A DNA stretch of 64,000 nucleotides from Zeaxanthinibacter enoshimensis (GTDB lineage: Bacteria > Bacteroidota > Bacteroidia > Flavobacteriales > Flavobacteriaceae): positions 1,240,001 to 1,304,000 of the forward strand of contig NZ_SNYI01000001.1 of NCBI RefSeq assembly GCF_004362865.1, in the 5' to 3' direction. How positions within the stretch are numbered: position 1 is the stretch's first letter; each line of letters begins with the position of its first letter. Below the pieces are notes generated by a model. It saw only the letters and a list, made by a program, of their open reading frames with translations. It was not told the origin of the DNA and did not search any database. The position numbers and the translations under genes are program-made. Positions 26,813-35,615 of this stretch are shown in pieces.

Positions 26813-27996
26813 GAGTTCTGGTTTACGTGGGTCGCGATCTTACCCTGGTTAGATAATATCTTGATAAAGCCTTTGGCATCTTCAGCGGTCCATGCTTTGT
26901 TCATTTCGCCATACTGGCCAAATGAGGCATTCATCAGGTCGTGTTTTGAATTAATCCCGTTGAGTTCAAAACGATAGGGATGCAGGCTGACGGATACGGT
27001 TCCCGATACATTCCTTTGAGTATCCTGCAGGAAGGCCTCAATATTTCGCATTACCTCGTCCAGGTAGTTCCCTTCGTGGAGCAGCATGCCATAGAAATTA
27101 GCCAGTTGTTCTTTCTGGAATTGCTGCCATTTACTCAGGGTGTGTTTCTCTAACAAGTGATGTGCTTTGATAATGATCAGGGAAGCAGCAGCCTCGAACC
27201 CGACCCGGCCTTTGATACCTATAATGGTATCTCCCACATGGATGTCCCTGCCAATTGCAAATGCGGAAGCAATTTTTTCCAGCTGAATGATATTGTTAAC
27301 GGGACTGTCTTCCTTACCGTCTATCGCAGCCAGTTCTCCTTTGGTAAAAGTTAGGTTTACTTCCCGGGTACCCGATGCTGTAAGCTGGCTGGGATAGGCT
27401 TCCGGCGGGAGGGGTTTCTCTGAAGTAAGGGTTTCTGCTCCTCCTACAGAAGTACCCCAGAGTCCTTTGTTGACAGAGTACTTGGATTTTTCCCAGGAGG
27501 CATCCACCCCATGAGCTTTAAGATAGCTGATCTCTTCCTCCCTGGATAATCTCATATCGCGGATGGGAGTAATGATCCGGATGTCAGGTGCCATGATCTG
27601 GAAGATCATATCAAATCTGACCTGGTCATTCCCTGCGCCGGTGCTGCCATGGGCAATAGCGTCTGCCCCTACAGATTTTGCATAATTGGCTATTTCTACC
27701 GCTTGTACAATTCGCTCTGCACTAACAGATAAGGGATAGGTGTTGTTCCTGAGAACATTCCCGAATACCAGGTATTTTACCACCTTCTCATAGAAGGACT
27801 CCAGGGCATCTATGCATTTATAATTGGTCGCTCCAAGCTCCAGGGCTTTGTTCCTGATTTCTTCGATCTCTTCCTTTTCAAATCCACCGGTATTTACGGT
27901 CACGGCATGTACCTCGTATCCCTGGTCTTCTGATAAATATTTAGCGCAGTAGGAAGTATCCAGTCCTCCGCTGTATGCCAGTACTAATTTTTTCAT
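26809..27996 (-). CDS. argG: Argininosuccinate synthase
   Basis: 395-residue ATP-pyrophosphatase-type enzyme joining citrulline and aspartate. N-terminal P-loop-like LAYSGGLDTSYCAKYL, then IAHGSTGAGNDQVRFD and KYSVNKGLWGTSVGGAE. It is cytoplasmic and acts just before ArgH. The start overlaps the stop of the acetyltransferase gene as ATGA. That ArgG comes second and ArgH last shows the whole route is made from one transcript. Confidence 0.96.
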   Translation of the reverse strand: MKKLVLAYSGGLDTSYCAKYLSEDQGYEVHAVTVNTGGFEKEEIEEIRNKALELGATNYKCIDALESFYEKVVKYLVFGNVLRNNTYPLSVSAERIVQAVEIANYAKSVGADAIAHGSTGAGNDQVRFDMIFQIMAPDIRIITPIRDMRLSREEEISYLKAHGVDASWEKSKYSVNKGLWGTSVGGAETLTSEKPLPPEAYPSQLTASGTREVNLTFTKGELAAIDGKEDSPVNNIIQLEKIASAFAIGRDIHVGDTIIGIKGRVGFEAAASLIIIKAHHLLEKHTLSKWQQFQKEQLANFYGMLLHEGNYLDEVMRNIEAFLQDTQRNVSGTVSVSLHPYRFELNGINSKHDLMNASFGQYGEMNKAWTAEDAKGFIKILSNQGKIATHVNQNS

Positions 27997-28613
27997 GAGT
28001 CTTTCTTTTTAAGGAACAATTGCTCCTTGATACTTTTTAATCTTTTAAATGCTTTACTATTCACTTCTTTCTTCTGGAGAGCAGATTTTTCCTGTGCCGG
28101 ATCATATAACATCCCTGTGCAGAGACACATCTTCTGTTCTGTCCTCGTCAGGATATCAAAATTCTTACAGGTCTGGCATCCTTTCCAGAATTCAGGGTCA
28201 TCTGTAAGTTCGGAAAATGTGACGGGTTTATATCCCAGCTCGTAATTCATCTTCATTACGGCAAGGCCTGTGGTGATCCCAAAAATTTTGGCATCGGGGA
28301 ATTTTTCCCTTGAAAGTTCAAAAATGGCCTTCTTTATCTTTTTGGCTAGCCCCTGGTTCCTGAAATCGGGATGCACGATTAAGCCCGAGTTGGCGACGAA
28401 TTTCTGGTGCCCCCAGACCTCGATATAGCAGAACCCCGCGAAGGTATCCCCATCAAGGGCGATAATGGCATTACCATTGACCAGTCTTTTTACGATATAT
28501 TCCGGACTGCGTTTTGCAATCCCTGTACCCCGGACCTTAGCTGACTCGGAGATAGTATCCGCTATGACCTGGGCATACTTAATATGTGATTCGTTAGCAA
28601 TAACAATTTTCAT
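27993..28613 (-). CDS. GNAT acetyltransferase, ArgA-like, with Cys-rich C-terminal segment
   Basis: 206 residues from ATG 28613; a longer reading frame upstream is less likely. The GNAT core (about 1-130) carries the acetyl-CoA loop HPDFRNQGLAKKIKK (81-95). The C-terminal part has four cysteines, C146-x2-C149 and C163-x-C165 (GCQTCKN and KMCLCTG), which look like a metal site. It is the first gene of the arginine operon and coupled to argG, so it is the best candidate for N-acylglutamate synthesis in place of a classic ArgA or ArgJ, neither of which is in the window. The acyl donor (acetyl- or succinyl-CoA) is unknown. Confidence 0.82.
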   Translation of the reverse strand: MKIVIANESHIKYAQVIADTISESAKVRGTGIAKRSPEYIVKRLVNGNAIIALDGDTFAGFCYIEVWGHQKFVANSGLIVHPDFRNQGLAKKIKKAIFELSREKFPDAKIFGITTGLAVMKMNYELGYKPVTFSELTDDPEFWKGCQTCKNFDILTRTEQKMCLCTGMLYDPAQEKSALQKKEVNSKAFKRLKSIKEQLFLKKKDS

Positions 28614-28683
28614 TGCCGAATAGGGTTGATAAATTAAAAGAAAGAATTTTGTTGATTTTGCGGAAATGGACTCACCTATTTCC

Positions 28684-28709
28684 AAAGAAGAAACGCACCC
28701 TTACGGGCG
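28684..28709 (-). promoter_or_regulatory. Possible attenuator hairpin with U-rich tract
   Basis: Read on the minus strand, CGCCC-GTAA-GGGTG can form a five-pair stem (one G-U) closed by a GNRA-type tetraloop, followed by the T-rich TTTCTTCTTT. The left arm includes the last Arg codon and the stop of the leader frame, so a stalled ribosome would block it. The stem is weak and the tract is interrupted; a folding calculation is needed. Confidence 0.35.
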
Positions 28710-28784
28710 GCGACGTGTGGGCACAAAACGAGTGACCGGGAAAGAGCTCCGGGTAATCAAAAAGTTATGTGCTTTAGTATTCAT
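28701..28784 (-). CDS. Arginine-rich leader peptide of the arginine operon (27 aa)
   Basis: A short frame from ATG 28784 to TAA 28701: 27 residues, ending FVPTRRRP. Five of 27 codons are arginine (CGG, CGT, CGT-CGC-CGC), three of them in tandem just before the stop. It begins six bases after a -7 element and ends 87 bases before the first structural gene. Position, size and a run of codons for the end-product amino acid are what ribosome-mediated attenuation leaders look like. No Shine-Dalgarno sequence is seen; with the promoter so close the transcript may be nearly leaderless. It could be a chance frame, but the tandem Arg codons make that less likely. Confidence 0.5.
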   Translation of the reverse strand: MNTKAHNFLITRSSFPVTRFVPTRRRP

Positions 28785-28790
28785 TGTAAT

Positions 28791-28798
28791 CAAAAGTA
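28791..28798 (-). promoter_or_regulatory. -7 element of the arginine operon promoter
   Basis: On the minus strand TACTTTTG matches TAnnTTTG, six bases upstream of the leader-peptide ATG. No TTG lies at the usual -33 distance (the nearest, at 28831-28833, is 32 bases away). Confidence 0.45.
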
Positions 28799-28850
28799 CA
28801 AATTAAATTGAATTGACCTCGTAAAGTGTTCAATTTTTGGAGATTAAGAT

Positions 28851-30188
28851 TTATCCCCGCCTCTTTCTGAATAATTCATAGCCCATCATTCCTAAAACTG
28901 CTAAATACTCAATAGAGATTGCAAGCATACTTTCCTTGTAGCCTGGGTTGGCATAAGCAGTATAACTGAGAATGGCAACCACGGACCACACGATAGGAAA
29001 CCGGTAAGGCGTGAAAAGACTCAGCAAAAGGGGTACGATCAGGTACCAGGGATGTACTACGGGTGCCAGCAGGTAATAGATGACCATGACCCACATCATG
29101 GAATTGATGAGATGGGGTAATGAAGAATCTCTTTTATAAAAAGTGTAGAACAATACCAGGGCCACAGTTGTGTAGGGAATAAGGTTTCCGTACCACCGTA
29201 TAAGTTCCCAGGGCTTTGCATCAAACTGAATCGCGATCTGTTTGATGCCATTGTAAATCCCGGCATTGAATTCAAAATTTGAAAACCAGAGGTGAAGGGT
29301 GGCCAGGAAGTTGTGCAAAAATTCGGGGGTGTAGAAATACAGGAAACTCAGGATCACAGCCAGGCCGGTGCCCACATAGAACAAGAGGCTTTTCCGTAAT
29401 CCCAGGGCTGTGAAAAGAAGCGGTAAGAGCATCAAAGGAATCAGCTTGACTACAACAGAGGCGCCGTATGCCAAAGAGGCAAGCAGGGTTCTTTTACTGA
29501 TCAGCAGGTAGAGGGCTGCTACCATGAAAAAGAGCATTACTCCCTCAAAATGCAGGTTCCCAGTTAACTCCAGGATCACCAAGGGGTTCAGGAAATACCA
29601 GAATATCAGGTGTGCTGACCTGTTCATTTTTTTGAGTAACAATCGTCCTACGTAGATGATCCCCAGGTCTGCAGTGATAATAATGAATCTTAAGGTCAGT
29701 ATACCCCCTAATATACTTTTGCCACCTAGCAGTGCTGCCAGGGTAAAGAAGAACTGGTTCAGCGGCGGGTAATTACTGAAGTTCCCGGCACTGAGGTCTC
29801 CCATACCGGTATGTAGTGCAGCGAAGTACGGATCAGTTCCAAGTTCGGAGATAAGATCGTTCGGTTTGCTCAGGTAGGGGTTGATCCCATCCAGGACGAG
29901 GTGCCCATCCCACAGGAACCTATAGAAATCCTGTGACAGGTTAGGCATTGCGAAAAGCAGCACAAGTCGGAACAGGATACCACTTACCAGTAAGAACCTG
30001 TAGTTCCATTTTTCGAACTGTATGAGTTTAAAACAAAAGAAGAAGAGTGCCCCGTAAAGACAGAAAAAGCGGATGGTATCTTCCCGTGCCAGCGCGTATC
30101 CTGTCACCCAGTAAAACAGCAACGTGAACAAAACCATAAGCAGGGGGAACCTGTGGAGATTCCAGTAAGAGACAGCCCTGCCAAGCAT
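28851..30188 (-). CDS. GT-C family mannosyltransferase-like membrane protein
   Basis: 445 residues from ATG 30188 (a GTG ten codons upstream is possible). About 11-12 hydrophobic helices. The first extracytoplasmic loop carries LSQDFYRFLWDGHLVLDGINPY, with the acidic pattern of polyprenyl-phosphate-dependent GT-C enzymes, and another loop has SNYPPLNQFFFT. Such proteins move a sugar from a lipid-phosphate donor outside the membrane. A Dpm1-like GT2 gene that could make the donor lies just upstream in the same direction. Acceptor unknown. Confidence 0.8.
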   Translation of the reverse strand: MLGRAVSYWNLHRFPLLMVLFTLLFYWVTGYALAREDTIRFFCLYGALFFFCFKLIQFEKWNYRFLLVSGILFRLVLLFAMPNLSQDFYRFLWDGHLVLDGINPYLSKPNDLISELGTDPYFAALHTGMGDLSAGNFSNYPPLNQFFFTLAALLGGKSILGGILTLRFIIITADLGIIYVGRLLLKKMNRSAHLIFWYFLNPLVILELTGNLHFEGVMLFFMVAALYLLISKRTLLASLAYGASVVVKLIPLMLLPLLFTALGLRKSLLFYVGTGLAVILSFLYFYTPEFLHNFLATLHLWFSNFEFNAGIYNGIKQIAIQFDAKPWELIRWYGNLIPYTTVALVLFYTFYKRDSSLPHLINSMMWVMVIYYLLAPVVHPWYLIVPLLLSLFTPYRFPIVWSVVAILSYTAYANPGYKESMLAISIEYLAVLGMMGYELFRKRRG

Positions 30189-30265
30189 AATGAAACGGTT
30201 AGTTGGATTAGTAGGCACCGAAAATATTAAAAATATAATTATTTTCTGAAGCGGAAAGGGGGAAG

Positions 30266-30290
30266 AAAAAAAAGGCCCCTTGATGGGGCC
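30266..30290 (-). terminator. Intrinsic terminator after the GT2 pair
   Basis: On the minus strand GGCCCC-ATCAA-GGGGCC followed by T8, six bases after the stop of the GT2 gene at 30297. It separates the two GT2 genes from the mannosyltransferase gene. Confidence 0.9.
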
Positions 30291-30296
30291 TGTAAA

Positions 30297-31781
30297 TTAT
30301 GCTTTAGAAGTGAGTGACTTGAAGAATACAAAGCCAAATCCCAGGAACAACATAAAGTGGAACGGGAAAAGACCGAAATCATTCAGTGGAATAGCACTAT
30401 ACATCCCAAACAGGAAGTACAGCATTAAACCAAACTCCAGGATCATATTCGGGGAGAGCTTCGTGGTAAGGTATTTATTCCCTTTCCAGCTATCGGTTAA
30501 ATTGTTAATGTTGAACTTTGGTGTTCTTACAAATTCACTTCTTTTGCCCATATGGCCCTCCAGTACCGCAACGGTATTGTGAAGGGAAAAGCCAAGAGCT
30601 ACCGAAAAGAAGGTGAAAAAGAGTTTGATATAGTCCACGAAATTATCAAAACTGCTTCCCTGTATACTCTTGTAAGTAAACCAGTAACAAACAAACAGGA
30701 TAATGGTACTCACTATAAAGAAGCTCGTTACTTCAAAGACCCATCCCAGGTGACCGTACATGTTCTTGATATAGAGCATGGGTATACTCAATAACGCCAC
30801 GAGGAAAACACAAAGGAACATGGAACTGTTCAGCAGGTGCATCACCCCGTGAAACTTAGTTTTGAATGGTATGTTTTTGGCTTTGATAACACTCCAGACG
30901 GTTTTCTTAAAGTTCTCTGCACCTCCTTTGTTCCAACGGAATTGCTGGGAGCGGGCAGCACTGATGACCACGGGAAGTTCAGCCGGAGTCTCTACATCTT
31001 CCAGGTATTTAAATTTCCAGTTCTTTAATTGGGCGCGGTAGCTGAGATCCAGGTCTTCTGTCAGGGTATCTCCTTCCCAGTTACCCGCATCAAGAATACA
31101 TTCTTTTCTCCAGATTCCTGCTGTACCGTTAAAATTGATAAAGTGACCTTTGGCATTCCTTCCAACCTGTTCCAGGGTAAAGTGAGCATCTAAGGCAAAT
31201 GCCTGTATCCTGGTCAGTGTAGAATAGTCCCTGTTGATGTGTCCCCAACGGGTTTGTACCACCCCGATCTCTTCATCTTTGAAGTAGATCACTGTTTTCT
31301 TAAGCCAGTCGGCAGAAGGAAGGAAATCTGCGTCGAAAATGGCAATGAAGTCACCTTTCGCGATCTTCAGGCCTTCTTTCAGGGCTCCTGCCTTGAACCC
31401 GGACCTGTTCTCCCTGCGGATATGCTGGATGTCCAGCCCGGTTTCTTGTAATGCTTTAATTCTTTCTGCTGTATCATGAACAGAGTCGTCCGTAGAGTCG
31501 TCCAGCACCTGGATCTCCAGTTTGTTTGTTGGGTATTCGATCTTCGATATGTTCTCTAACAAACGTTCAACTACGTACTCTTCGTTATAAATGGGAAGCT
31601 GGATGGTAACAAAAGGAATTTCCTTGGGATCCAAAAGATTGAATTTTGGAGCGTAGGCATTGACTTTTTTGTGGCCCAGGTAATTGACCAATAGGTTCAG
31701 TTGTGCCAGGCTGTAGAAGAAAATTAGCAACAATGCAATACTGTAGATTGCAATAATGATGTAAGTGATTGTTAGTCCCAT
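30297..31781 (-). CDS. Processive-type GT2 glycosyltransferase, cellulose-synthase-like
   Basis: 494 residues. One N-terminal helix, a GT-A catalytic domain (about 45-290) and four C-terminal helices. Catalytic marks: QLPIYNEEYVVERLLENI, DDSTDDS, the DxD in AIFDADFLPS, TEDLDLSYR, and the QQFRWNKGG acceptor motif of membrane-bound processive transferases. The product may be a beta-linked surface glycan or glycolipid; it cannot be specified. It lies four bases after the Dpm1-like gene and ends at an intrinsic terminator. Confidence 0.88.
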   Translation of the reverse strand: MGLTITYIIIAIYSIALLLIFFYSLAQLNLLVNYLGHKKVNAYAPKFNLLDPKEIPFVTIQLPIYNEEYVVERLLENISKIEYPTNKLEIQVLDDSTDDSVHDTAERIKALQETGLDIQHIRRENRSGFKAGALKEGLKIAKGDFIAIFDADFLPSADWLKKTVIYFKDEEIGVVQTRWGHINRDYSTLTRIQAFALDAHFTLEQVGRNAKGHFINFNGTAGIWRKECILDAGNWEGDTLTEDLDLSYRAQLKNWKFKYLEDVETPAELPVVISAARSQQFRWNKGGAENFKKTVWSVIKAKNIPFKTKFHGVMHLLNSSMFLCVFLVALLSIPMLYIKNMYGHLGWVFEVTSFFIVSTIILFVCYWFTYKSIQGSSFDNFVDYIKLFFTFFSVALGFSLHNTVAVLEGHMGKRSEFVRTPKFNINNLTDSWKGNKYLTTKLSPNMILEFGLMLYFLFGMYSAIPLNDFGLFPFHFMLFLGFGFVFFKSLTSKA

Positions 31782-31785
31782 TTAT

Positions 31786-32475
31786 TTATTTAAAACTGTA
31801 TTTAAATATCCAACCAAGGATTTTAACGCCTGCAAATATAGTACCTTTTACGGTACCGGACACCTTGGATATGCCAATTCTTTTCCTGTAACCCACTGGT
31901 ACTTCGGTATATGCCAGCTTGTGTTTTAGTGCTTTCAGTTGCATTTCCACTGTCCAACCGTAGGTCTTGTCTTCCATTCCTAACAACACCAATTTGTCAT
32001 ATCGAATGGCTCTGAACGGACCCAGGTCTGTATAATTTGCTCCAAAAAACAATTTCATCAGGAACGTTGCTAACCAGTTTCCAAACACCTGTTGAGGTGT
32101 CATGGACCGGGTTTCACGTTTATCTTTTACACGTGCACCGATCACCATATCATAATCTCCTTTTTCAATAGGCTCCACCAGCTGGTGCAACTCTTCGGGA
32201 TAGTCAGAATAATCGGCATCCATAAATACGATAATATCGGGTGTTTTGGATTGGCTGCTGATGTAATTTAATCCTTTCAGGCATGCATACCCGTAGCCCT
32301 GCCTGTTTTCCGACAATACGGTTGCGCCTGCTTCCCTGGCCCTGGCCATCGTATCATCGGTAGAAGCATTGCTCACCACGATCACCTCGGAAACTCTCGA
32401 GGGAATTTCAGCCAGGACTTTTGCAATTGAATCTTCTTCGTTAAAAGCTGGAATTACGACCTTAATATCTGTCAT
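31786..32475 (-). CDS. GT2 glycosyltransferase, Dpm1-like
   Basis: 229 residues, a single GT-A domain without membrane helices: VVIPAFNEEDSIAKVLAEI, SNASTDDT, FMDADYSDYPEEL (DxD), VIGARVKDKRETRSMTPQQVFGN. The compact form resembles dolichyl/polyprenyl-phosphate mannose synthases, which charge the donor for GT-C enzymes; the mannosyltransferase at 28.9-30.2 kb is a possible user. It is the first gene of a two-gene unit. Confidence 0.85.
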   Translation of the reverse strand: MTDIKVVIPAFNEEDSIAKVLAEIPSRVSEVIVVSNASTDDTMARAREAGATVLSENRQGYGYACLKGLNYISSQSKTPDIIVFMDADYSDYPEELHQLVEPIEKGDYDMVIGARVKDKRETRSMTPQQVFGNWLATFLMKLFFGANYTDLGPFRAIRYDKLVLLGMEDKTYGWTVEMQLKALKHKLAYTEVPVGYRKRIGISKVSGTVKGTIFAGVKILGWIFKYSFK

Positions 32476-32598
32476 GGTGGGGAGATCTGAGCAACTTATA
32501 TCCCGTTTTCAGAGGGATTGTTGATATTGCTGATTCTGTAGAGAAACGGTAGTACAGTGAATTCAGAGAACTTGGTTTTTCATTTTTGATTGGCGTGT

Positions 32599-32606
32599 CA
32601 AAAGTA
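32599..32606 (-). promoter_or_regulatory. Candidate -7 element of the GT2 pair
   Basis: TACTTTTG on the minus strand, identical to the arginine-operon element, about 125 bases before the start of the Dpm1-like gene. No -33 TTG at normal spacing. Confidence 0.3.
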
Positions 32607-32678
32607 GTATTATCTCCTGAACTTAAGGCTTCCGGTTAAAAATAATTTCTATTACGCAATGGGCTGGATAAGAAATCA

Positions 32679-34262
32679 TTATTGCTTGTTTACCAGGTCC
32701 ATGAGATCAACATCATTTCCAAGGAGTACTTCCCTGCTGTTGATCCGGCCCTCCAATGGGCCATTCTCTAATTTAAGCACTCCCCTTGGACAGACGGCAG
32801 AACAGATACCACAACCTACACAGCTGGAGCGAACGATATTCTCGCCTTTCTGGGCATATGCGCGTACATCAATTCCCATCTCACAATAGGTGGAACAGTT
32901 CCCGCAGGAAATACACTGCCCTCCGTTGGTAGTGATCCTGAACCGGGAGAACAGGCGCTGCTGGAATCCAAGGATAGCTGCCATAGGGCAACCAAACCTG
33001 CACCATACCCTGTTTCCGAAAATGGGGTAGAATCCTGTGCCGATAACGCCGGAAAATATACTCCCTATCAGAAAGGCATAGGTCTTCCTTAATGTTCCTG
33101 AAGAAAACAAAAAGACCTGCCCGTTCCCGCTGAGGTAATGAAAGCCTATAAGCGCAATAATGATAATAAAATAACCGATGGCACCATACTGGGCGTCCTT
33201 CTTTAACTGGTTTCTCCGGAAGATCATGGCCCAGCCAAAGACAAGGGTCAGTAATACTCCAACCCCGATGAGGAAGACATCCCGGGTGAGCCAGTATTTA
33301 CTGCTGTCATTTCCCAGGTAAGAGTAGATTACAGCAGTGGTCATAAGGGTTACAAAGACCACCACGCTGTGAACCACCCATCGCTCGATCTTCCAGGCAA
33401 CCATCCGTTTATCGCTGAGATGTCTGAAAGGGTCTCCGGCCGTTTCTGCCAGGCCGCCACACCCACATACCCAGGAACAGTACCAACGTTTCCCATATTT
33501 GTAAGTGAGGACAGGGGTGATAACGAATATGGAAAGTACCCCGAAGATCAGCATGGCCAGCCCAATATTCCCGGCATCGATAAATGCGTTCACCCGGTAT
33601 TGTTCGAACATATAATAATTAAGAGGCCAGATATTTTTCAGGTCGTAATACGGAAGGTCCCCATTTAACCTGGCCATGAATTCCGGGATTAGGAAGGCAA
33701 AACCCGTCTGGAAAAACATAACGCTGTAGGTGCGTAATTTCTCGTAACGATTATGCCTGTATTTCAGAATGAACTTTACGCCGAACGCCAGGATAGCTAT
33801 AGTATACAGGGTGCCGTACACAAACCACTGGCTGGCTGGGTTACCGCTTAACAACCGGCTAAGAGGGTCAAAGAGGGCTATGATGCCGGTGTTATCTTCT
33901 CCCTGGCGTAACCCGAGGAACTGGGGGTAAAAATAGAGGATCACATAGAAGCCGGTAAGGACGATCCCAAGCATCCAGGCCCAGAGACCTCTTCCCGAGA
34001 TCGATTTAAACCAAACTCCGTCGTTTTTAATGCCGGGATGTTTCCCGGTATAGGCCTGTACCGAAAACCAGATTATACCCGCACTTATGGCTGCCAAGGA
34101 TACAGAAAGCCAGAGTACCTTATTGGGGAAATCGACATTAAATACCGCGAGCAACAGAATAAGAAGACCCGAGAGTCCCAGGGTTGTGGCAAATTTCTGA
34201 CCAGTACCCAGGGCTTTGGGTGGCTGCCCGGCCAGCGACATACTTTGATCCTTGGTATCCAT
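32679..34262 (-). CDS. Polytopic 4Fe-4S protein, NapH/NosR/CcoG-like
   Basis: 527 residues with about ten membrane helices. Redox motifs: a CxxxCxC site (C262, C266, C268; YCSWVCGCGGLAE), CRFGCP (C421, C425), then two ferredoxin-type clusters C450/453/456/460 and C481/484/487/491. The CxxxCP plus double ferredoxin layout is that of NapH/NosR-type quinol-oxidising electron carriers. Its start lies three bases after the stop of an FAD oxidoreductase, which probably passes electrons to or from it. No terminal reductase is in the window, so the process served is unknown. Confidence 0.83.
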   Translation of the reverse strand: MDTKDQSMSLAGQPPKALGTGQKFATTLGLSGLLILLLAVFNVDFPNKVLWLSVSLAAISAGIIWFSVQAYTGKHPGIKNDGVWFKSISGRGLWAWMLGIVLTGFYVILYFYPQFLGLRQGEDNTGIIALFDPLSRLLSGNPASQWFVYGTLYTIAILAFGVKFILKYRHNRYEKLRTYSVMFFQTGFAFLIPEFMARLNGDLPYYDLKNIWPLNYYMFEQYRVNAFIDAGNIGLAMLIFGVLSIFVITPVLTYKYGKRWYCSWVCGCGGLAETAGDPFRHLSDKRMVAWKIERWVVHSVVVFVTLMTTAVIYSYLGNDSSKYWLTRDVFLIGVGVLLTLVFGWAMIFRRNQLKKDAQYGAIGYFIIIIALIGFHYLSGNGQVFLFSSGTLRKTYAFLIGSIFSGVIGTGFYPIFGNRVWCRFGCPMAAILGFQQRLFSRFRITTNGGQCISCGNCSTYCEMGIDVRAYAQKGENIVRSSCVGCGICSAVCPRGVLKLENGPLEGRINSREVLLGNDVDLMDLVNKQ

Positions 34263-34265
34263 AAG

Positions 34266-35615
34266 TTATTTCGTATTAAAGAATATCCGGTGCCAGTTCT
34301 TTTTGGCAGGTTTAAGTTGTGTTTTAAATTCAGCGTTATATGCTGAAAGGATCTCATTTTCGTACTGATCGTAAAACTCCGGATCAAAGTTCGCATCCTT
34401 AAGATGGGTCACAACGTAAGGCAGGTCTTTTCCCTCGGTAAGCCAACGGTCTATCACCTGGTGCCTCATGCGTATGCCAAAAGTATTTATTCCCAGGAAT
34501 AATTTGGTGTCAACGTGGTAGGCTATGGTGATACATTTGTCATCATCAGGGTGAATCCAGTGAAAATGTGCTTCGTGCTCCCGGCGTTTTCTCTTGGAGG
34601 ATACCCAACCATAAGTCTGGTATTCAATATCAAAGAATTTAGCACTGTTGAACCAGTTACCCGGAGAATAAGGAGTTCTTTGCCCGCAAATGGTCCGGGC
34701 GACGGTCTCACCCATGATCCGGCCCGTATACCATACCGCTTCAACCGCGGGCCTGTCTCCTATAGGTTCCCGTTGCTGGGCACAATCTCCAATTGCATAA
34801 ATACCGGGAATGCCTGTTTCAAGAAACCGGTTTACGAGTATGCCCTTATCCGTATGAACCGGACTGTTCTGTAAGAATTGGATGTTAGGTCTGACCCCTG
34901 TGGTAATACCAACCAGCTTACAGCTGATCTCTTCCCCATCTTCGGTGAGAACTCCACAGACCCTGCCCTTCTCATCTCCTAGAATCTCTTTCAGGTTGGT
35001 ATTTAATCTTAAATCTACATGATGAGATTGGATATGCCTACTGATCATACCGGCCTCCCTGTCGGGGAGAACATTATTCCAGAAGGCACCTTCCCGTACC
35101 AGGAAGGTTACTTCAATTTCCCTGGTTCTGAGCATCTCGGCCAGCTCCACCCCGATCAGTCCGCCCCCTACGATTACCGCCCTGGGGCAAGCCTCGGCAT
35201 CAGGGGCGTGTTTTTCCAACTCCTCCAGGTCTTGTTTAGTGACCAGTCCCTGTACTCCTTCCAGGTCCAATCCCGGCCATCCGAAGGTGTTGGTTACAGA
35301 TCCTGTGGCGAGGATAAGAGTGTCATAGGAAAAGCTACTGCCATCAGATAACGTAAGTTTTTTAGAATCGGGATGCACATCGGTGACCCTTGCACGGAGT
35401 AGATCGATGTTGTTCTGTTGCCAGAAATGTGGCTCATAGGGCTCGATATCCTTCCATCGCATATGGCCCATGTAGACATACATCAGGGCGGTACGCGAAA
35501 AGAAGTAATCTGTCTCATCAGAAATGATAGTGATCCTTTTGTCGGAAAGTTTCCGGATATGCCTGGCTGCGGTGATACCTGAAATTCCATTCCCGATAAT
35601 TACGATGTGCTCCAT
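34266..35615 (-). CDS. FAD/NAD(P)-dependent pyridine-nucleotide-disulfide-type oxidoreductase
   Basis: 449 residues. FAD motif IVIIGNGISGITAARHIRKL at the N-terminus, LILATGSVTN, the NAD(P) motif AVIVGGGLIGVELAEML, and the second FAD motif GIYAIGDCAQQREP. The layout is that of nitrite-reductase-type or rubredoxin-reductase-type flavoproteins, without the disulphide of classical reductases. A C-terminal extension (about 330-449) follows. It is coupled to the Fe-S membrane protein downstream, forming a two-gene electron-transfer unit; partner and substrate are not evident. Confidence 0.87.
   Translation of the reverse strand: MEHIVIIGNGISGITAARHIRKLSDKRITIISDETDYFFSRTALMYVYMGHMRWKDIEPYEPHFWQQNNIDLLRARVTDVHPDSKKLTLSDGSSFSYDTLILATGSVTNTFGWPGLDLEGVQGLVTKQDLEELEKHAPDAEACPRAVIVGGGLIGVELAEMLRTREIEVTFLVREGAFWNNVLPDREAGMISRHIQSHHVDLRLNTNLKEILGDEKGRVCGVLTEDGEEISCKLVGITTGVRPNIQFLQNSPVHTDKGILVNRFLETGIPGIYAIGDCAQQREPIGDRPAVEAVWYTGRIMGETVARTICGQRTPYSPGNWFNSAKFFDIEYQTYGWVSSKRKRREHEAHFHWIHPDDDKCITIAYHVDTKLFLGINTFGIRMRHQVIDRWLTEGKDLPYVVTHLKDANFDPEFYDQYENEILSAYNAEFKTQLKPAKKNWHRIFFNTK

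Noticed and set aside
28614-28685. Upstream extension of the GNAT acetyltransferase
   Set aside because: The extra 24 residues lack family similarity; MKIVIANESH is the expected start.
28831-28833. TTG (minus strand) as -33 element of the arginine promoter
   Set aside because: The 32-base spacer to the -7 element is far outside the 17-23 range.
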